Positions 35,889-44,124 are shown, counted from the stretch's first letter. The stretch is 64,000 nucleotides of DNA from Gottfriedia solisilvae (GCF_002128405.1 NZ_NETJ01000007.1:1-64000), one strand, 5' to 3'. Translations and numbers: made by a program. Notes: generated by a model not told the origin, from the sequence alone.

Positions 35889-36326
35889 TTAATAATATTG
35901 CTTAAATTGATATTCTTTTTCAGCTAAATACTTACTATGAAGTTCTAACAATAGCTTCAATTTTTGATAAAATTCATCAACATTTTGAAATGAAAAATAA
36001 TCCAAGTCTTCCGAATAACTTAAACCAAAGTATTGGTTATTTGCTTTGACTAGATCAACAAGGTCGACCTTTGTTTGATCGTTATTTTCTATAATTAGGC
36101 CACTAAATCTCGCAGAGCCATCATCATGATAGAATTTTAGTTTAATAATGTCATTTCCAAATACAGCTATTATCCCTTGCTCATTACTATCATTAATAAA
36201 TTTTCTATGTAAACCATATTTCTTCTGAATTTCGTCTGTATGTTCTTTATAAAGCTCTACTATATTAAGATCAATCACATTTTTATTTATAAATTCAATT
36301 GCTTGCTTGATTGATAAACTCTGCAA
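35889..36326 (-). CDS. Unknown protein, first of the small-gene array
   Basis: 145 residues, TTG start inside the end of the next gene upstream. Soluble, alpha/beta pattern; AVFGNDIIKLKFYHDDGSAR and FSGLIIENNDQTKVDLVDLV are the most ordered stretches. No family recognised; immunity-type proteins of polymorphic toxins often look like this. Overlaps the gene at 36295 by 32 bases, so translation may be coupled. Confidence 0.55.
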   Translation of the reverse strand: MQSLSIKQAIEFINKNVIDLNIVELYKEHTDEIQKKYGLHRKFINDSNEQGIIAVFGNDIIKLKFYHDDGSARFSGLIIENNDQTKVDLVDLVKANNQYFGLSYSEDLDYFSFQNVDEFYQKLKLLLELHSKYLAEKEYQFKQYY

Positions 36327-36606
36327 CTTCCTGCTGCATTAACTCAATTAATTCATTCCGATTGCGACAGTCAAGTACACGCCATACTCCTTCCGTATAT
36401 ATATCATCACATTTGAAAGGCATGTAACAAGACAATGTTAATGTATTTCTTGATAATATACTTAAACATATTTCATATCTAAAACCATTAATTCTTTTCT
36501 CATAATAAATGTTACCTTCGACAGTATGTAAAGATAAACTAAATCCATTTTTTGATAAAACTTCACCTAAATAACACTCTACCAATTTATTGAAATTTTT
36601 TATCAT
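36295..36606 (-). CDS. Unknown small protein of the array
   Basis: 103 residues from the ATG at 36606 with AAAGGA nine bases before. Begins MIKNFNKLVECYLGEVLSKN; the pattern of two beta hairpins and two helices is immunity-protein-like but no family is recognised. Forms a two-gene unit with the gene at 35889. Confidence 0.55.
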   Translation of the reverse strand: MIKNFNKLVECYLGEVLSKNGFSLSLHTVEGNIYYEKRINGFRYEICLSILSRNTLTLSCYMPFKCDDIYTEGVWRVLDCRNRNELIELMQQEVAEFINQASN

Positions 36607-36696
36607 ACTTACTTTTCCTTTCAAATGAACTATATTATTAGATTCTTTGAATTTAGAAAAAGTCCTTGTTCAGTCCATGCTAGAAAGTACAGAAAT

Positions 36697-36748
36697 AGAC
36701 TACCGAAGCAGCCTATTCGTTGTCCAACTAACTCGCCAGTTAGTTCAA
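36697..36748 (-). repeat. Composite repeat copy 2
   Basis: L palindrome 36724-36748 (GAACTAACTGGCGAGTTAGTT on minus, 21 with its last G dropped here to show the core) and hairpin 36697-36714 (AGGCTGC/GTAGTCT). The R arm is diverged. Confidence 0.55.
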
Positions 36749-36798
36749 TAAGAAATTTTTATCACAATTAAAGATTTCAACATAGATGAAATAATATT

Positions 36799-36903
36799 TT
36801 ATTTGTTTTTTGACTCATAGGCTTTAACAAATCGTGCGAACCAATACAATGCAACTAGTGGTAAGACATAAATTTCTAGTTGTCCAAGAATATATTAAGA
36901 CAT
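36799..36903 (-). pseudogene. Small membrane-protein gene broken at codon 3
   Basis: After a GGAGG site, ATG TCT is followed by TAA, and the same frame continues YILGQLEIYVLPLVALYWFA then RFVKAYESKNK to a stop at 36799. One membrane segment. A single base change would restore 34 residues. Confidence 0.5.
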
Positions 36904-37004
36904 ATTTACCTCCAAATATTGTAATATATTCAACTATTCGACAAAATTCTTTTATTCACCTTTTTTAAATAAAGTCAATTAATGACCGTTCTCAACACAA
37001 AAAA

Positions 37005-37057
37005 GAGTCGCATTTGCGACTCGTGAACCTACGTAACTAACGCGCCAGTTAGTTATA
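37005..37057 (-). repeat. Composite repeat copy 3
   Basis: L palindrome 37033-37057 (TAACTAACTGGCGCGTTAGT on minus) and hairpin 37005-37022 (GAGTCGCAAATGCGACTC), followed by TTTTTT. Confidence 0.65.
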
Positions 37058-37079
37058 TAATATATTTAAAACTTTTCTA

Positions 37080-37382
37080 TTAATTACCTTTTATCCAATC
37101 AATAATTTTAACAATTACAGAGATACCAGAATCCTGCGGAAATAGCCAAATAGCGACAATTATGCTTAATACTAAAATAATTGCCCAAACAAGTCCTTTA
37201 TTGACCACATTTAAAAATCTTGTAACTATACACCCCATCGTAGCGATAATCATATTTATCAAAAAAATTAGTGGGAAAGCTATGATTCTACCTAGACCTG
37301 TATATGGGAAAAAGATCGTCAATCCCCACAAGATTATAACATTTAGACACACAGCTAAAAGTAGCTGCTTGATATAGTTCAT
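37080..37382 (-). CDS. Small membrane protein of the array
   Basis: 100 residues from the ATG at 37382, with GGGGAATTAGAT before it; the longer open frame upstream has no site. Three membrane segments: LAVCLNVIILWGLTIFF, IIAFPLIFLINMIIATMG and LVWAIILVLSIIVAIWLF. No family recognised. Placed between composite repeats 3 and 4. Confidence 0.6.
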   Translation of the reverse strand: MNYIKQLLLAVCLNVIILWGLTIFFPYTGLGRIIAFPLIFLINMIIATMGCIVTRFLNVVNKGLVWAIILVLSIIVAIWLFPQDSGISVIVKIIDWIKGN

Positions 37383-37529
37383 ATCTAATTCCCCTTTAAT
37401 ATATTTATCCTCTAATGAATCTTGCAATTTATTCCTTCCCAACAGATATTTTACTTTGCACGAAAAAACTCTAATGGTTGGTCGTTCATAGTAAATCCTC
37501 ACTTTAATTACTGATATCCCAATCATACA

Positions 37530-37620
37530 CTATTGAACTATACCGCCTATCATTGAAAAAGGAACTGATCATTAAATCAGCTCCTTTGCGTTACGTAACT
37601 AAAGCGCCAGTTAGTTGAAC
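37530..37620 (-). repeat. Composite repeat copy 4
   Basis: L palindrome 37593-37620 (CAACTAACTGGCGCTTTAGT on minus), hairpin 37561-37584 (GGAGCTGAT/ATCAGTTCC) with T-run, R arm 37530-37555 (GGCGGTATAGTTCAATAG). Confidence 0.65.
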
Positions 37621-37642
37621 AAGGTCTATCTTATTAAATTTT

Positions 37643-37870
37643 TCAGTTCCTCCCATAAAGAACTTTCCATTTTTTTTCTCCGATATTCCTAATTTCAATA
37701 AACTGTTCATTCGAAATATTTATGTTATCTTCAATTATGGAGGCGCATAAATGTTCTAAAGCGACACCCCATTCATCATGCACTAAGAGTTCGTTTATAG
37801 CTTGGATATCATTCTTTGATAATACACTCATACCATCTACTATATTTTTAATCTGACTGTTCAAATTCAT
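37643..37870 (-). CDS. MafI-like immunity protein
   Basis: 75 residues from the ATG at 37870 (GGAG upstream). MNLNSQIKNIVDGMSVLSKN then INELLVHDEWGVALEHLCAS and IIEDNINISNEQFIEIRNIG follows the MafI-type immunity pattern (helical, DEWGxALEHLC core). Such proteins protect a cell against a matching secreted toxin. No toxin gene is adjacent, so it would be an orphan. Confidence 0.65.
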   Translation of the reverse strand: MNLNSQIKNIVDGMSVLSKNDIQAINELLVHDEWGVALEHLCASIIEDNINISNEQFIEIRNIGEKKWKVLYGRN

Positions 37871-37916
37871 TGCTTTAACACTCCAAATCAACAATTATAA
37901 TTTAACTAACACGTAT

Positions 37917-37942
37917 ACAACTAACTTTCCAGTTAGTTGAAG
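37917..37942 (-). repeat. Repeat copy 5, L palindrome only
   Basis: CAACTAACTGGAAAGTTAGT on minus with flanking TT/TG; no hairpin or R arm beside it. Confidence 0.55.
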
Positions 37943-37949
37943 AATTAAT

Positions 37950-38075
37950 TTATTTTAGTTCTTTTAACAGTTTAATAATTTCTTCATTTTGCTTTGAAAC
38001 TTTTCGCAATGCATCTGAAAAATACCATATCAAATAACAAACTATTGCAATTAAAAATAGTATAGGTGTTAGCAA
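37950..38075 (-). CDS. Small one-helix membrane protein
   Basis: 41 residues from a TTG at 38075 with GGGGGAA upstream: LTPILFLIAIVCYLIWYFSD then ALRKVSKQNEEIIKLLKELK. A membrane segment followed by a short coiled-coil-like helix. No family recognised. Confidence 0.5.
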   Translation of the reverse strand: MLTPILFLIAIVCYLIWYFSDALRKVSKQNEEIIKLLKELK

Positions 38076-38159
38076 TTTAAAATTCCCCCAAGCACATTTC
38101 AAATTTAATTCCTAATTGTTTAATAACCATATTTTACCATAAATTTAATAGGAGTTTTT

Positions 38160-38240
38160 ATCTAAACTGCCAATTACTAAAAAAGGAGTCGATCATTATC
38201 GACTCCTTTAATATTGAAATAGCGCGCTCGTTAGTTATAT
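38160..38240 (-). repeat. Composite repeat copy 6
   Basis: L element 38216-38240 (AACTAACGAGCGCGCTATTT on minus), hairpin 38182-38209 (GGAGTCGA/TCGACTCC) with T-run, R arm 38160-38178 (GGCAGTTTAGATA). Confidence 0.65.
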
Positions 38241-38261
38241 AAATATTACGATTTAGTACAT

Positions 38262-38723
38262 CTACTGTTTTACTACAATGTGTTTTGGATGCTTTGGAAC
38301 AGACTTTAATTCTAATTTTAAAAATTCAGGATATAAAGCCAGATTATCTAGTTCTTCGATAGGTGTCCACTTATAAATTAATCTTTCTCCTTCAATACCG
38401 TAAAAGGAATCTGTCGTGAACAAAGAATCATCGGATAAAACTTTATAATAAAGACCTATTTCATGATATGCATTAGAATTATAGTTAAAAAAATTCTCTA
38501 CTATCCAAATTAATCTATCTACTTTTACATTTACACCAAGTTCCTCGAGAAATTCCCTTTGTATACTTAGTTGGGACTCTTCTGCAATATTAACTTTACC
38601 TCCTGGAAGAGACCAAAAGTCATCATTAATGTCCTTATGCAAGAGAATATTACCGTCTTTTATCAAAATTCCTGCTACTCGAAATAAAAACGTTGATTTA
38701 TCTGTTTTAAATAATACATCCAT
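38262..38723 (-). CDS. NUDIX hydrolase
   Basis: 153 residues. The Nudix box is complete: GKVNIAEESQLSIQREFLEE followed by LGV, giving G-x5-E-x7-RE-x2-EE-x-G. These enzymes cut nucleoside diphosphates linked to another group. The C-terminal half (YKWTPIEELDNLALYPEFLK) is common in small MutT-like members. The substrate is not predictable. It lies in the repeat-separated array. Confidence 0.85.
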   Translation of the reverse strand: MDVLFKTDKSTFLFRVAGILIKDGNILLHKDINDDFWSLPGGKVNIAEESQLSIQREFLEELGVNVKVDRLIWIVENFFNYNSNAYHEIGLYYKVLSDDSLFTTDSFYGIEGERLIYKWTPIEELDNLALYPEFLKLELKSVPKHPKHIVVKQ

Positions 38724-38778
38724 ACTTTAGTTCTCTCTTTCTTATATATTGAATCATAAATAAATACAACCAACTTAC

Positions 38779-38803
38779 TCAACTAACGCGCCAGTTAGTT
38801 GTT
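38779..38803 (-). repeat. Repeat copy 7, L palindrome only
   Basis: CAACTAACTGGCGCGTTAGT on minus; matches copies 3 and 8. It lies just after the stop at 38809, without its own hairpin. Confidence 0.6.
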
Positions 38804-38808
38804 TTCCC

Positions 38809-39435
38809 TTACTGAATGGTTTTAACAAAATTACAAAACATAGAAACTCCAAAATCATTTTTATCCTCGAGAAATTTTGTTTTATCTTCAATGATTTGTT
38901 CAATTTCATCGACTTTATTTAGTATCTTAGCTAATCCAACAGCATTCATTGCCCTAACGTAATCAATTCCTGTTAATACTATGCTTTCTTCTCCATCACT
39001 TAAACAGTCATTAAATACGTTCTCTTTAATTGAATATTTATCAATATAGGGGAACGCTATTTCCTTGATGGCACTAAAAATACTATTTGATATATTCTCA
39101 ATATTACTCTCTTCAATTATTGTCCATCTTCTTTGTTTACCTACAATCAAATTACCGAGCTCAGTACCTATACTGAAGGTTTGTTTTTTCTCTTTTTGAT
39201 TTAATAAACCATTATTCATATTTTTCATTTCTTCCAATTCGTCAAAGCGAATGCCAACATCAACTGTAATGTCAAAGTCATCTAAGTGGTTAATAAAAGA
39301 TAAGTGAATAGCAACTTTACCAAATTCAAAAGGCTTCCATAATTGTTGTCTTGAAGTATTTTTTTTATATCCGTATATAGATAACTGTTTATGTAATTGG
39401 TCCAATAGCATATTCTTTTGGTCCTGCTTTTTCAT
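38809..39435 (-). CDS. DUF4304-like protein, possible immunity protein
   Basis: 208 residues from the ATG at 39435, GGAGGTG six bases before. The first 110 residues (LHKQLSIYGYKKNTSRQQLW, then KVAIHLSFINHLDDFDITVD) resemble DUF4304, a family often found among toxin-immunity genes. The rest is helical with many acidic residues. The family call is tentative. Confidence 0.5.
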   Translation of the reverse strand: MKKQDQKNMLLDQLHKQLSIYGYKKNTSRQQLWKPFEFGKVAIHLSFINHLDDFDITVDVGIRFDELEEMKNMNNGLLNQKEKKQTFSIGTELGNLIVGKQRRWTIIEESNIENISNSIFSAIKEIAFPYIDKYSIKENVFNDCLSDGEESIVLTGIDYVRAMNAVGLAKILNKVDEIEQIIEDKTKFLEDKNDFGVSMFCNFVKTIQ

Positions 39436-39486
39436 ACATACACCTCCAATTAAAAGGTACCATAAAATTATTTGATAATCCCTCTT

Positions 39487-39567
39487 ATTCAACTAATTTG
39501 CCATTTAGCAAATAAAAAAGACCGCCGAAGCAGCCTATCGTTGTTCAACTAACGCGCCAGTTAAGTG
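39487..39567 (-). repeat. Composite repeat copy 8
   Basis: L element 39544-39567 (TTAACTGGCGCGTTAGTTGA on minus), hairpin 39519-39536 (AGGCTGC/GGCGGTCT) with T-run, R arm 39487-39512 (GGCAAATTAGTTGAATAAG). Confidence 0.7.
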
Positions 39568-39595
39568 CATAGCGACTGTATGAAGAAAAAATGAT

Positions 39596-40021
39596 TCAAT
39601 TAACGGAAGTACACTTTTTATTTAAATAGGTTATTTTTATATTATAAAAATCTGTAATTTCTAAAAGATATGTAATACTAGGAATTTCATGTGACCAATC
39701 ATAACTATCCCATCCTACATTTACAAAATATGATTGATCTACACATATTGCATTCCATGTATTTTTATTTTTTACACTTATTGAATACTTTTCAAAAGGT
39801 GTATATTTATTTTGAACATCAACATAAAAATGGTTTCCTTTTTCCTTTTTTATGTATTTTTTTAATATTTTTACACTCGCTGAACTTGAGTGGTAAATCA
39901 TTATATTTTTTTCTACTTTTGGAAACACAATATTTATAATTTTAGGGTTTAGTTTAATAAATATGAAAAGTCCAAGTATTAAGGTTATTAATACTACAAA
40001 TATTCTCAAAATCAATCTCAT
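39596..40021 (-). CDS. Unknown membrane-anchored protein
   Basis: 141 residues. One N-terminal membrane segment (ILRIFVVLITLILGLFIFIK), then an extracellular beta-rich part with YVDVQNKYTPFEKYSISVKN and VGWDSYDWSHEIPSITYLLE. No family recognised. In the repeat-separated array. Confidence 0.55.
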   Translation of the reverse strand: MRLILRIFVVLITLILGLFIFIKLNPKIINIVFPKVEKNIMIYHSSSASVKILKKYIKKEKGNHFYVDVQNKYTPFEKYSISVKNKNTWNAICVDQSYFVNVGWDSYDWSHEIPSITYLLEITDFYNIKITYLNKKCTSVN

Positions 40022-40062
40022 ATAGTTACTCCAGTTATAAACAAATATAAGGCATAAACCTA

Positions 40063-40230
40063 TTAAATCCTCGGTCGATCATTGCTGTGTGTAATTCTTG
40101 TAATTTCTTCATTCATTATTTCTTTATTACTTTTAATCGGCGCTTTAGTGCCATACTTCTTCTGCATAAAGAAACCCAGTGCGATTGCAAATAAACCAAT
40201 ACCCCAAAATAAATATCCAAAAATTGTCAT
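40063..40230 (-). CDS. Small membrane protein
   Basis: 55 residues from the ATG at 40230, AGGAG upstream: TIFGYLFWGIGLFAIALGFF forms one membrane segment, then a charged tail. The longer frame upstream lacks a ribosome site. Unknown function. Confidence 0.5.
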   Translation of the reverse strand: MTIFGYLFWGIGLFAIALGFFMQKKYGTKAPIKSNKEIMNEEITRITHSNDRPRI

Positions 40231-40373
40231 TAAGTTTGCTCCTATCATAAAAAAAGTTAGTTCTATGAAACAATATGTATCTTTTTTTACATTCGACAAT
40301 TTGGTAAAAAATACCTTTACAAAAAAGTCATTATGATTTTCAACATTAAATTTCTAGGGAACATTCTATTTTC

Positions 40374-40460
40374 ATATTCAGCTATTATGCCAAATAGCAC
40401 AAAAAAACCGACTAAATAGTCGATCATTTTGTGCAACTAATGCGCCAGTTGGTTGAATAA
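40374..40460 (-). repeat. Composite repeat copy 9
   Basis: L palindrome 40431-40460 (CAACCAACTGGCGCATTAGT on minus), hairpin 40409-40422 (CGACTATTTAGTCG) with seven T, R arm 40374-40400 (GTGCTATTTGGCATAATAG). Confidence 0.7.
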
Positions 40461-40466
40461 GTAAAA

Positions 40467-40838
40467 TTAATTTATATTCTTATTGTAGCCACCTCTATTA
40501 GGTAACTCATTTTCAAAATCACATGAAGCGACAACTAAATATCCTTCTCCCCAAAGAAATTCCATCAACTTTCCGACAATTAATTTATATTCTTCTTTTC
40601 TATAATAATCTGAAAGGTCCATATCTAGAAAGTATCGATAATAAAGAAAACCATCAATGAGAGTTTTTGAGTTTTCCTCTTCAAACTCCTTATTTTTTCT
40701 AACGTCAATAGTGAATAAATCTCCCTTTATTGAAAAATATTTATCATATTCTAAAGATAGGAAATTCGAGATATTCTCTGTTAATATATCAATTGATAAA
40801 TTGGTATTTATGAAAATTTTACAATATAAATCCTCCAA
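40467..40838 (-). CDS. Unknown protein, possible immunity protein
   Basis: 123 residues. FTIDVRKNKEFEEENSKTLI, then FLYYRYFLDMDLSDYYRKEE and VVASCDFENELPNRGGYNKN. This pattern (a DVRxNxE start, YRYFLD centre and CDFExxLPxxGGY end) is one I associate with small Bacillus proteins found beside toxin genes, but I cannot name the family. Confidence 0.55.
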   Translation of the reverse strand: MEDLYCKIFINTNLSIDILTENISNFLSLEYDKYFSIKGDLFTIDVRKNKEFEEENSKTLIDGFLYYRYFLDMDLSDYYRKEEYKLIVGKLMEFLWGEGYLVVASCDFENELPNRGGYNKNIN

Positions 40839-40866
40839 ATATATTCACCTCATTATATAACTTCTT

Positions 40867-40894
40867 ATTTAACTAATGCGCCAGTTAGCTTAAC
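40867..40894 (-). repeat. Repeat copy 10, L palindrome only
   Basis: GCTAACTGGCGCATTAGTTA on minus, just after the stop at 40904 side; no hairpin. Confidence 0.6.
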
Positions 40895-40903
40895 AAGTAA
40901 ACA

Positions 40904-41482
40904 CTAATTTTTAACTATTTTGTTCTCTGTTCCATTTACAATTCTTTTTATATTTTGTCGATGTAGAATGATTATTGATACGCTTATTAGTAGAGAAAGG
41001 GCAATGAGAACTTTATCTTCAAATATAAGACTGTAAATGAATAATGCTATACTAGCCAACATTGAACTTAGTGATACATATTTGGTAAATAGCAATGTTA
41101 ATACAAACACAACAAAACCAACAAAAACAGCTAAAGGAGTCAAAAATAGGAAAACTCCAGTTGCTGTCGCAACAGCCTTTCCACCTTTAAAACTGGCAAA
41201 AACAGAAAATATGTGCCCTAATATGGCTAATAAACCACATACAATAGGGTTAACTGTAGAACCAAGTATTAGGGGAAGTAAACAAGCAAATGTACCTTTT
41301 AATATATCAGCAATTGCAACAATTACTCCTGCTTTTATACCTAAAACTCTATAAGCATTAGTTGCACCTAGATTACCACTACCGTAATCACGAATATCTT
41401 TTTTATAAAACATTTTACCGATTACTAATGCAAATGAGATTGATCCAATTAAATAACTTAGAATCAATGTTAAAATGTTCAA
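40904..41482 (-). CDS. plsY: Glycerol-3-phosphate acyltransferase PlsY-like
   Basis: 192 residues, five membrane segments. PlsY moves an acyl group from acyl-phosphate to glycerol-3-phosphate, the first step of phospholipid synthesis. Family motifs are all present: GSISFALVIGK, RDYGSGNLGATNAYRVLG, GHIFSVFASFKGGKAVATAT and the C-terminal ILHRQNIKRIVNGTE. As it lies in the accessory repeat array, it is perhaps a second copy; the housekeeping plsY would normally sit near parE. Confidence 0.88.
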   Translation of the reverse strand: MNILTLILSYLIGSISFALVIGKMFYKKDIRDYGSGNLGATNAYRVLGIKAGVIVAIADILKGTFACLLPLILGSTVNPIVCGLLAILGHIFSVFASFKGGKAVATATGVFLFLTPLAVFVGFVVFVLTLLFTKYVSLSSMLASIALFIYSLIFEDKVLIALSLLISVSIIILHRQNIKRIVNGTENKIVKN

Positions 41483-41580
41483 AGTATTATCTCCTTACAT
41501 AGTTTGTTAAGTAAGTATTTCTATTTATTGCATATGATTTCCTTCAATCCTTCTTATGTCTTTCCCGATTCACTTGCTTC

Positions 41581-41663
41581 TTCAACTAAACTGCCAATAG
41601 TACAATAAAAAATAGACTGCCGTAGCAGCCTATCGTTATAGAACTAATGCTCTCGTTAGTTAC
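41581..41663 (-). repeat. Composite repeat copy 11
   Basis: L element 41641-41663 (TAACTAACGAGAGCATTAGT on minus), hairpin 41614-41631 (AGGCTGC/GGCAGTCT) with T-run, R arm 41581-41605 (TATTGGCAGTTTAGTTGAA). Confidence 0.7.
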
Positions 41664-41696
41664 ACAAGAACATATACTTATTAGGTTAAATAGGTA

Positions 41697-42488
41697 TCAT
41701 TTAATATTGGTTTCAGCATTATTTGGCATTTGACTTTCATCAAAGACTAGGTAACGAGTATATAACATATAATAATAACCATAATTTTGGAAGCTTAATT
41801 TAAGTTCGTAACTTGCCACAGATGAAGCAGTATATGTAAGATTAATAGTTTGTTTAGGTTTAATTGTTAAATTCTCTTTTATAGGCAATGTATACATTCG
41901 TACATTTCCGCTGCCGCATCCTTCAGGGATCACACACCCACCAGAGGTACTTCCAATAGTTCTTAGTGTCGTAATGGTATAATTACTCTCATTTGTTATA
42001 GATACCGTTACGGTTTCGCCAATATTATACTTCTGTTTATCAGTTTTAAATTCAATTCCACCATCAGGTAAAATTACAGGCTTTATTATACTAATACCCA
42101 CTGGTTTTCCGTAAATTTTGCCATTGGATACTACTTGAACATAGAAACCTCCACTTCTATTTTGTTTAGGAGATTTAGCAGTTATTTTTGTTGTCTTATT
42201 AGCTTTTAAATTTACCTTAACTTTGAAACTATGATTAACTGGATCAGTTACACAGATTTTTCCTGATGGACAAGTTTTTGTTGGAGATTTAAAAACTAAG
42301 TATCCATTAATATCATTCTTATATTGATTGGTAACATTAACACTTATTGTTTCCCATTCCTGGTACTCCTTTTTTGAAGTTTTAATGATTATTCCATTTG
42401 TTGTTGCTGCATTCCCTAAATTTATATCAAAATTAGCTAGAGACAAAATAAAAATAAATACTAATGCTATAAAACTTTTTAATCTCAT
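41697..42488 (-). CDS. Secreted protein with two Ig-like beta domains
   Basis: 263 residues. A Sec signal peptide (KSFIALVFIFILSLANFDIN) is followed by two beta-sandwich units that start alike: KTSKKEYQEWETISVNVTNQ at about 37 and KTDKQKYNIGETVTVSITNE at about 148. Each has a cysteine pair (CPSGKIC; CVIPEGC). Resembles bacterial Ig-like or CARDB-type surface modules. Binding partner unknown. In the repeat-separated array. Confidence 0.65.
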   Translation of the reverse strand: MRLKSFIALVFIFILSLANFDINLGNAATTNGIIIKTSKKEYQEWETISVNVTNQYKNDINGYLVFKSPTKTCPSGKICVTDPVNHSFKVKVNLKANKTTKITAKSPKQNRSGGFYVQVVSNGKIYGKPVGISIIKPVILPDGGIEFKTDKQKYNIGETVTVSITNESNYTITTLRTIGSTSGGCVIPEGCGSGNVRMYTLPIKENLTIKPKQTINLTYTASSVASYELKLSFQNYGYYYMLYTRYLVFDESQMPNNAETNIK

Positions 42489-42585
42489 ATTATTTCCCCT
42501 TATGTATTATTTAGTTGACGAACCCTATTAGAATATATCACGAAATTTTTAAATAAGATTGTGACTTTTCTATTATTTCTTGAAA

Positions 42586-42626
42586 TAAAAAATGCTCTTA
42601 CCATCTAAAAAGATAGCAAGAGCATG
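42586..42626 (-). terminator. Terminator
   Basis: ATGCTCTT and AAGAGCAT pair around an 18-base loop. On the minus strand TTTTTTATTT follows. It would end transcripts from the debris to its right. Confidence 0.6.
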
Positions 42627-42765
42627 TAAGAACAAATTAATTTAATATGTTATTGGGAATTAGTACGTACACAATACACATGAATGATAATCCAATTGTT
42701 TTCTAAACTAGTTACTTAACAAAACCAATTATCAATCCTAAAACCATCATTATAATAAATAAAAT

Positions 42766-42792
42766 GTAATTAGCGCTTGGCGTTAGCTGAAC
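42766..42792 (-). repeat. Repeat copy 12, degenerate L palindrome
   Basis: CAGCTAACGCCAAGCGCTAA on minus is a weak match to the L palindrome. No hairpin beside it. Confidence 0.35.
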
Positions 42793-43171
42793 AGAATATT
42801 TAAAACAAATTTAATTCCATGTTAAAAATCATTAGTTTTAATTGTAATATTTTCTTTTTTAAGCTTACCTTTAGAGTCATACCACCTAAATAAACTATTA
42901 GTACCACAATAAATCAAGAAATTTTCTGTTGTTAATTAATTACGATAATAAAATAGTTTTAGTTAGTATATTGTGTATATTTTACTAATTATTCTAATTT
43001 TTTGTGTTATTCTATCTTTATATATGGTATTATTTCCCTGAAATGTATATTTGTAAATAAGCTATATTGGCGTTAAAAAAATATTAAATACAAAAATTTA
43101 TGTGATTAAAAACACAGATTTAATCATCGGGAGAAAAAAATTTTATAAATATTATCTGAGGAGTAATTAAA

Positions 43172-43666
43172 ATGACAGCAACATTATCAATTTCTAGCAT
43201 AATAGGCTTTATATTAGGACTTATATGTTCCTATCTTCTATATAAGTTTGTGTTAAGTAAACGAAATTTCAAGGAAGTTCAATCAAATATTTTAGAACAC
43301 AAACAGACAGAGGAGTTTCAGTCATTATTAGAAGTAGAGTTTCGAAAAGGGATTGAAGAGGGAGAAAAAAGAACTTTGGGCAAGTTTGCTTTGACATACG
43401 AACCTTTTATAGAAGTATCAGACTCTTTCTTCAAAAAAACAGCAGAAGCTGGATATACAATGCAAATGTTCTATAGCGGTCTACCTATAGGAGATCCAAT
43501 GAAAAGAATAACAAAGTATGAAGAAAAATATAAAGATGAAAATGTAAAATATTTAATAGATTCGGTTAATGGAACATTAAATAATATTCTGCTTATGGTT
43601 GATCCATTAGGAATTCCAGTAAAAGTAAATGGAAATCCTAAAATTGAAAAAAAGAAAACAGGATAA
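43172..43666 (+). CDS. Unknown membrane-anchored protein
   Basis: 164 residues after GAGGAG. One N-terminal membrane segment (SISSIIGFILGLICSYLLYK), then a cytoplasmic helical part rich in charge (FRKGIEEGEKRTLGKFALTY). No family recognised. The only plus-strand gene of the array. Confidence 0.6.
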   Translation: MTATLSISSIIGFILGLICSYLLYKFVLSKRNFKEVQSNILEHKQTEEFQSLLEVEFRKGIEEGEKRTLGKFALTYEPFIEVSDSFFKKTAEAGYTMQMFYSGLPIGDPMKRITKYEEKYKDENVKYLIDSVNGTLNNILLMVDPLGIPVKVNGNPKIEKKKTG

Positions 43667-43692
43667 GTTACCGTGCTTTAGGTACAAAATAC

Positions 43693-43786
43693 AGGACTAC
43701 TTCGATAGTCCTTTTTTATTGACTACTAGCAGACTAATTGAGTTAGATATTATAGCTCTTCAATTAACGCTGAGTGATAGTTGAAT
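43693..43786 (+). repeat. Composite repeat copy 13, plus orientation
   Basis: Hairpin 43693-43712 (AGGACTA/TAGTCCT) with T-run, R arm 43718-43746 (ACTACTAGCAGACTAATTG) and an L-like element 43758-43786. It follows the plus-strand gene, so the repeat turns with the gene. Confidence 0.55.
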
Positions 43787-43824
43787 AACTTAGTAATATA
43801 AAAATGCTTGCCATTTTGTGAATC

Positions 43825-43864
43825 TTTTCACTTAAACTATACTGCCATTTAGTTTAAGTGAAAA
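43825..43864. repeat. 15-bp perfect inverted repeat around an R-like core
   Basis: TTTTCACTTAAACTA at 43825-43839 pairs with its exact complement at 43850-43864; the ten-base spacer TACTGCCATT and the right arm resemble the R arm of the composite repeat. Confidence 0.55.
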
Positions 43865-44008
43865 ACCTCACAATTCAAATGTCAAATAGCTAAATTCCTG
43901 AAAACTATCTTAACAGGGATTCCTAATTTTACTAATCTTCCAATAAGATGAATAACGATTCTCTTAATTTCAACCTAATATCTCGTAAAGTCTTACCAAT
44001 AAAATAAA

Positions 44009-44038
44009 GCAGTCCAATTGATAAGCGAATTGGACTGC
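44009..44038 (-). terminator. Terminator of the marR-type gene
   Basis: GCAGTCCAATT and AATTGGACTGC pair around eight bases; on minus TTTATTTTATT follows. Confidence 0.65.
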
Positions 44039-44124
44039 CATTTAATGTTTAAACTTAAAAAATCCTGTTTATTTTGTACCTCATTCAAAGGTATCATTAC
44101 TTAGAATCTAGTCTGTTACAATTA

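Larger units (their letters stand above)
42489..43171. other. Gap with gene debris and a terminator
   Basis: Contains a terminator at 42586-42626 and two minus-strand scraps: TPSANYILFIIMMVLGLIIG ending at about 42715, and YCGTNSLFRWYDSKGKLKKE ending at about 42830. Neither has a good start. The rest is AT-rich with no recognised gene. Confidence 0.45.

Noticed and set aside
35793-43864. Calling the composite repeats integron attC sites
   Set aside because: The ends do not match the GTTRRRY / RYYYAAC core pattern and no integron-type integrase is in the window, so only a cassette-like array is proposed.
35793-43864. CRISPR array
   Set aside because: The repeats are widely and unevenly spaced with genes between them, and no cas gene is present. 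No CRISPR array is seen elsewhere in the window.
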